Shown piece after piece: positions 62,355-62,703 of a stretch of 62,703 nucleotides of DNA (its first letter is position 1; each line of letters opens with the position of its first letter). Origin of the DNA: Candidatus Poribacteria bacterium (lineage in GTDB: Bacteria; Poribacteria; WGA-4E; WGA-3G); contig JAPPFM010000036.1 in the NCBI GenBank assembly GCA_028821605.1, forward strand, positions 1-62,703. Reading direction: 5' to 3'. Under the pieces are notes generated by a model. It searched no databases, was not told where the DNA came from, and was given only the letters and a program-made list of their open reading frames with translations. Both the position numbers and the translations under genes were made by a program.

Positions 62355-62703
62355 ACTTTACCTCCTGAGGATATTGTATAAGGTAACCTAAGTTGTCAGT
62401 TAGTAGAGGGTATTCGACACCTGTGGAATTTCAACGACAATACTTGTCTTAAATTTGCTAAATTTTGGTCTGAATAAACGTTGGCACTTCAAACCACCGC
62501 TTTATCAAGTCAGACACGGATTGCTTTCTGAATATCTCTGTCAACAATCCAAATCTCCTCTGATAAAAATTGCGGATGCCTAAGTTATTCAGTTATAATG
62601 AGGGTGGTTCATTATTCACGGTATTTCCATAGCGTCCATTGTGAGTTGGCGTGCTTAGAGGGATCATCTAACAGATTCTGCTACAAAAGATGCTCGCTTG
62701 CCG
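62355..62703. other. Non-coding right end of the window
   Basis: 349 bases upstream of the large secreted protein gene. It contains its AGGAGG ribosome binding site and, on the minus strand, a weak TATAC-type -10 candidate. I found no gene, tRNA or repeat in it that I can support. Confidence 0.5.

Noticed and set aside
62586-62703. End of a gene entering from the right on the minus strand
   Set aside because: A short frame reading DDPSKHANSQWTLWKYRE ends near 62608, but it has an in-frame stop just before it and I cannot identify it; not supported as a gene.

Overview
The window looks like a chromosomal segment (probably a metagenome-derived contig) from a Gram-negative, heterotrophic bacterium with a TonB/outer-membrane system. 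The mix of a metzincin/LRR/propeller protein with a PNPFNP-type C-terminal sorting tail, WD40 lipoprotein-like proteins, PhyH-type dioxygenase, ThuA protein, sulfatase-like enzyme, DUF6785-type membrane protein, LarA-type racemase and many small toxin-antitoxin genes recalls Candidatus Poribacteria and related marine or sponge-associated lineages. That assignment is inference from gene content; no rRNA or tRNA gene was seen.

Layout. 1-846 is the 5' part of a TnpB transposase-associated gene running off the left edge. 1230-5255 holds katG and an MFS carrier. 5516-12392 is a TonB-linked uptake block on the minus strand (TonB-like protein, two lipoproteins, an outer-membrane receptor) preceded by a small lipoprotein gene. 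12801-21851 is housekeeping: CTP-linked membrane kinase/transferase-like protein, sugar-type ABC ATPase, HAD phosphatase, minCDE with larA upstream, a sugar nucleotidyltransferase and bioD.

22029-32441 is a type I restriction-modification locus (hsdM, hsdS, hsdR) split by foreign-looking genes: a CPBP protease, a repeat-rich protein, an antitoxin with a nonsense-mutated RelE-like toxin, a lipoprotein, and an Rpn-family nuclease with a 12-bp tandem-repeat tail and a good internal ribosome binding site. A second copy of the hsdM 3' end lies after the CPBP gene, a scar of recombination. I regard this expanded defence locus as the most interesting part.

32668-45502 contains hflK and hflC (separated by a MITE-like element), a DUF6785-like membrane protein, a Gfo/Idh/MocA oxidoreductase, an unknown protein, malate synthase G, an amidohydrolase, an overlapping HEPN-like/PIN pair, ThuA and a PhyH-like protein whose iron motif reads HCG rather than HxD. 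45590-48892 is a zone of small antitoxin-like genes and dead toxin genes around argH. pyrF and a sulfatase-fold enzyme follow; then two tandem WD40 proteins, a ferredoxin-NADP-reductase-like gene, a TonB/DUF4159 hybrid and a 1427-residue secreted mosaic protein.

Intergenic DNA is rich in dispersed inverted repeats. I separate four families by their sequence: ends TTATAGTAAATCC, ends AGGACTTACGCA, ends GTTGGGTTTC/CAACCCAACCTAC, and short hairpins (GGTGCGGTT and GGCGAGGAT). Several near-consensus sigma-70-type promoters (TTGACA-N17-TATAAT) are visible and help fix start codons.
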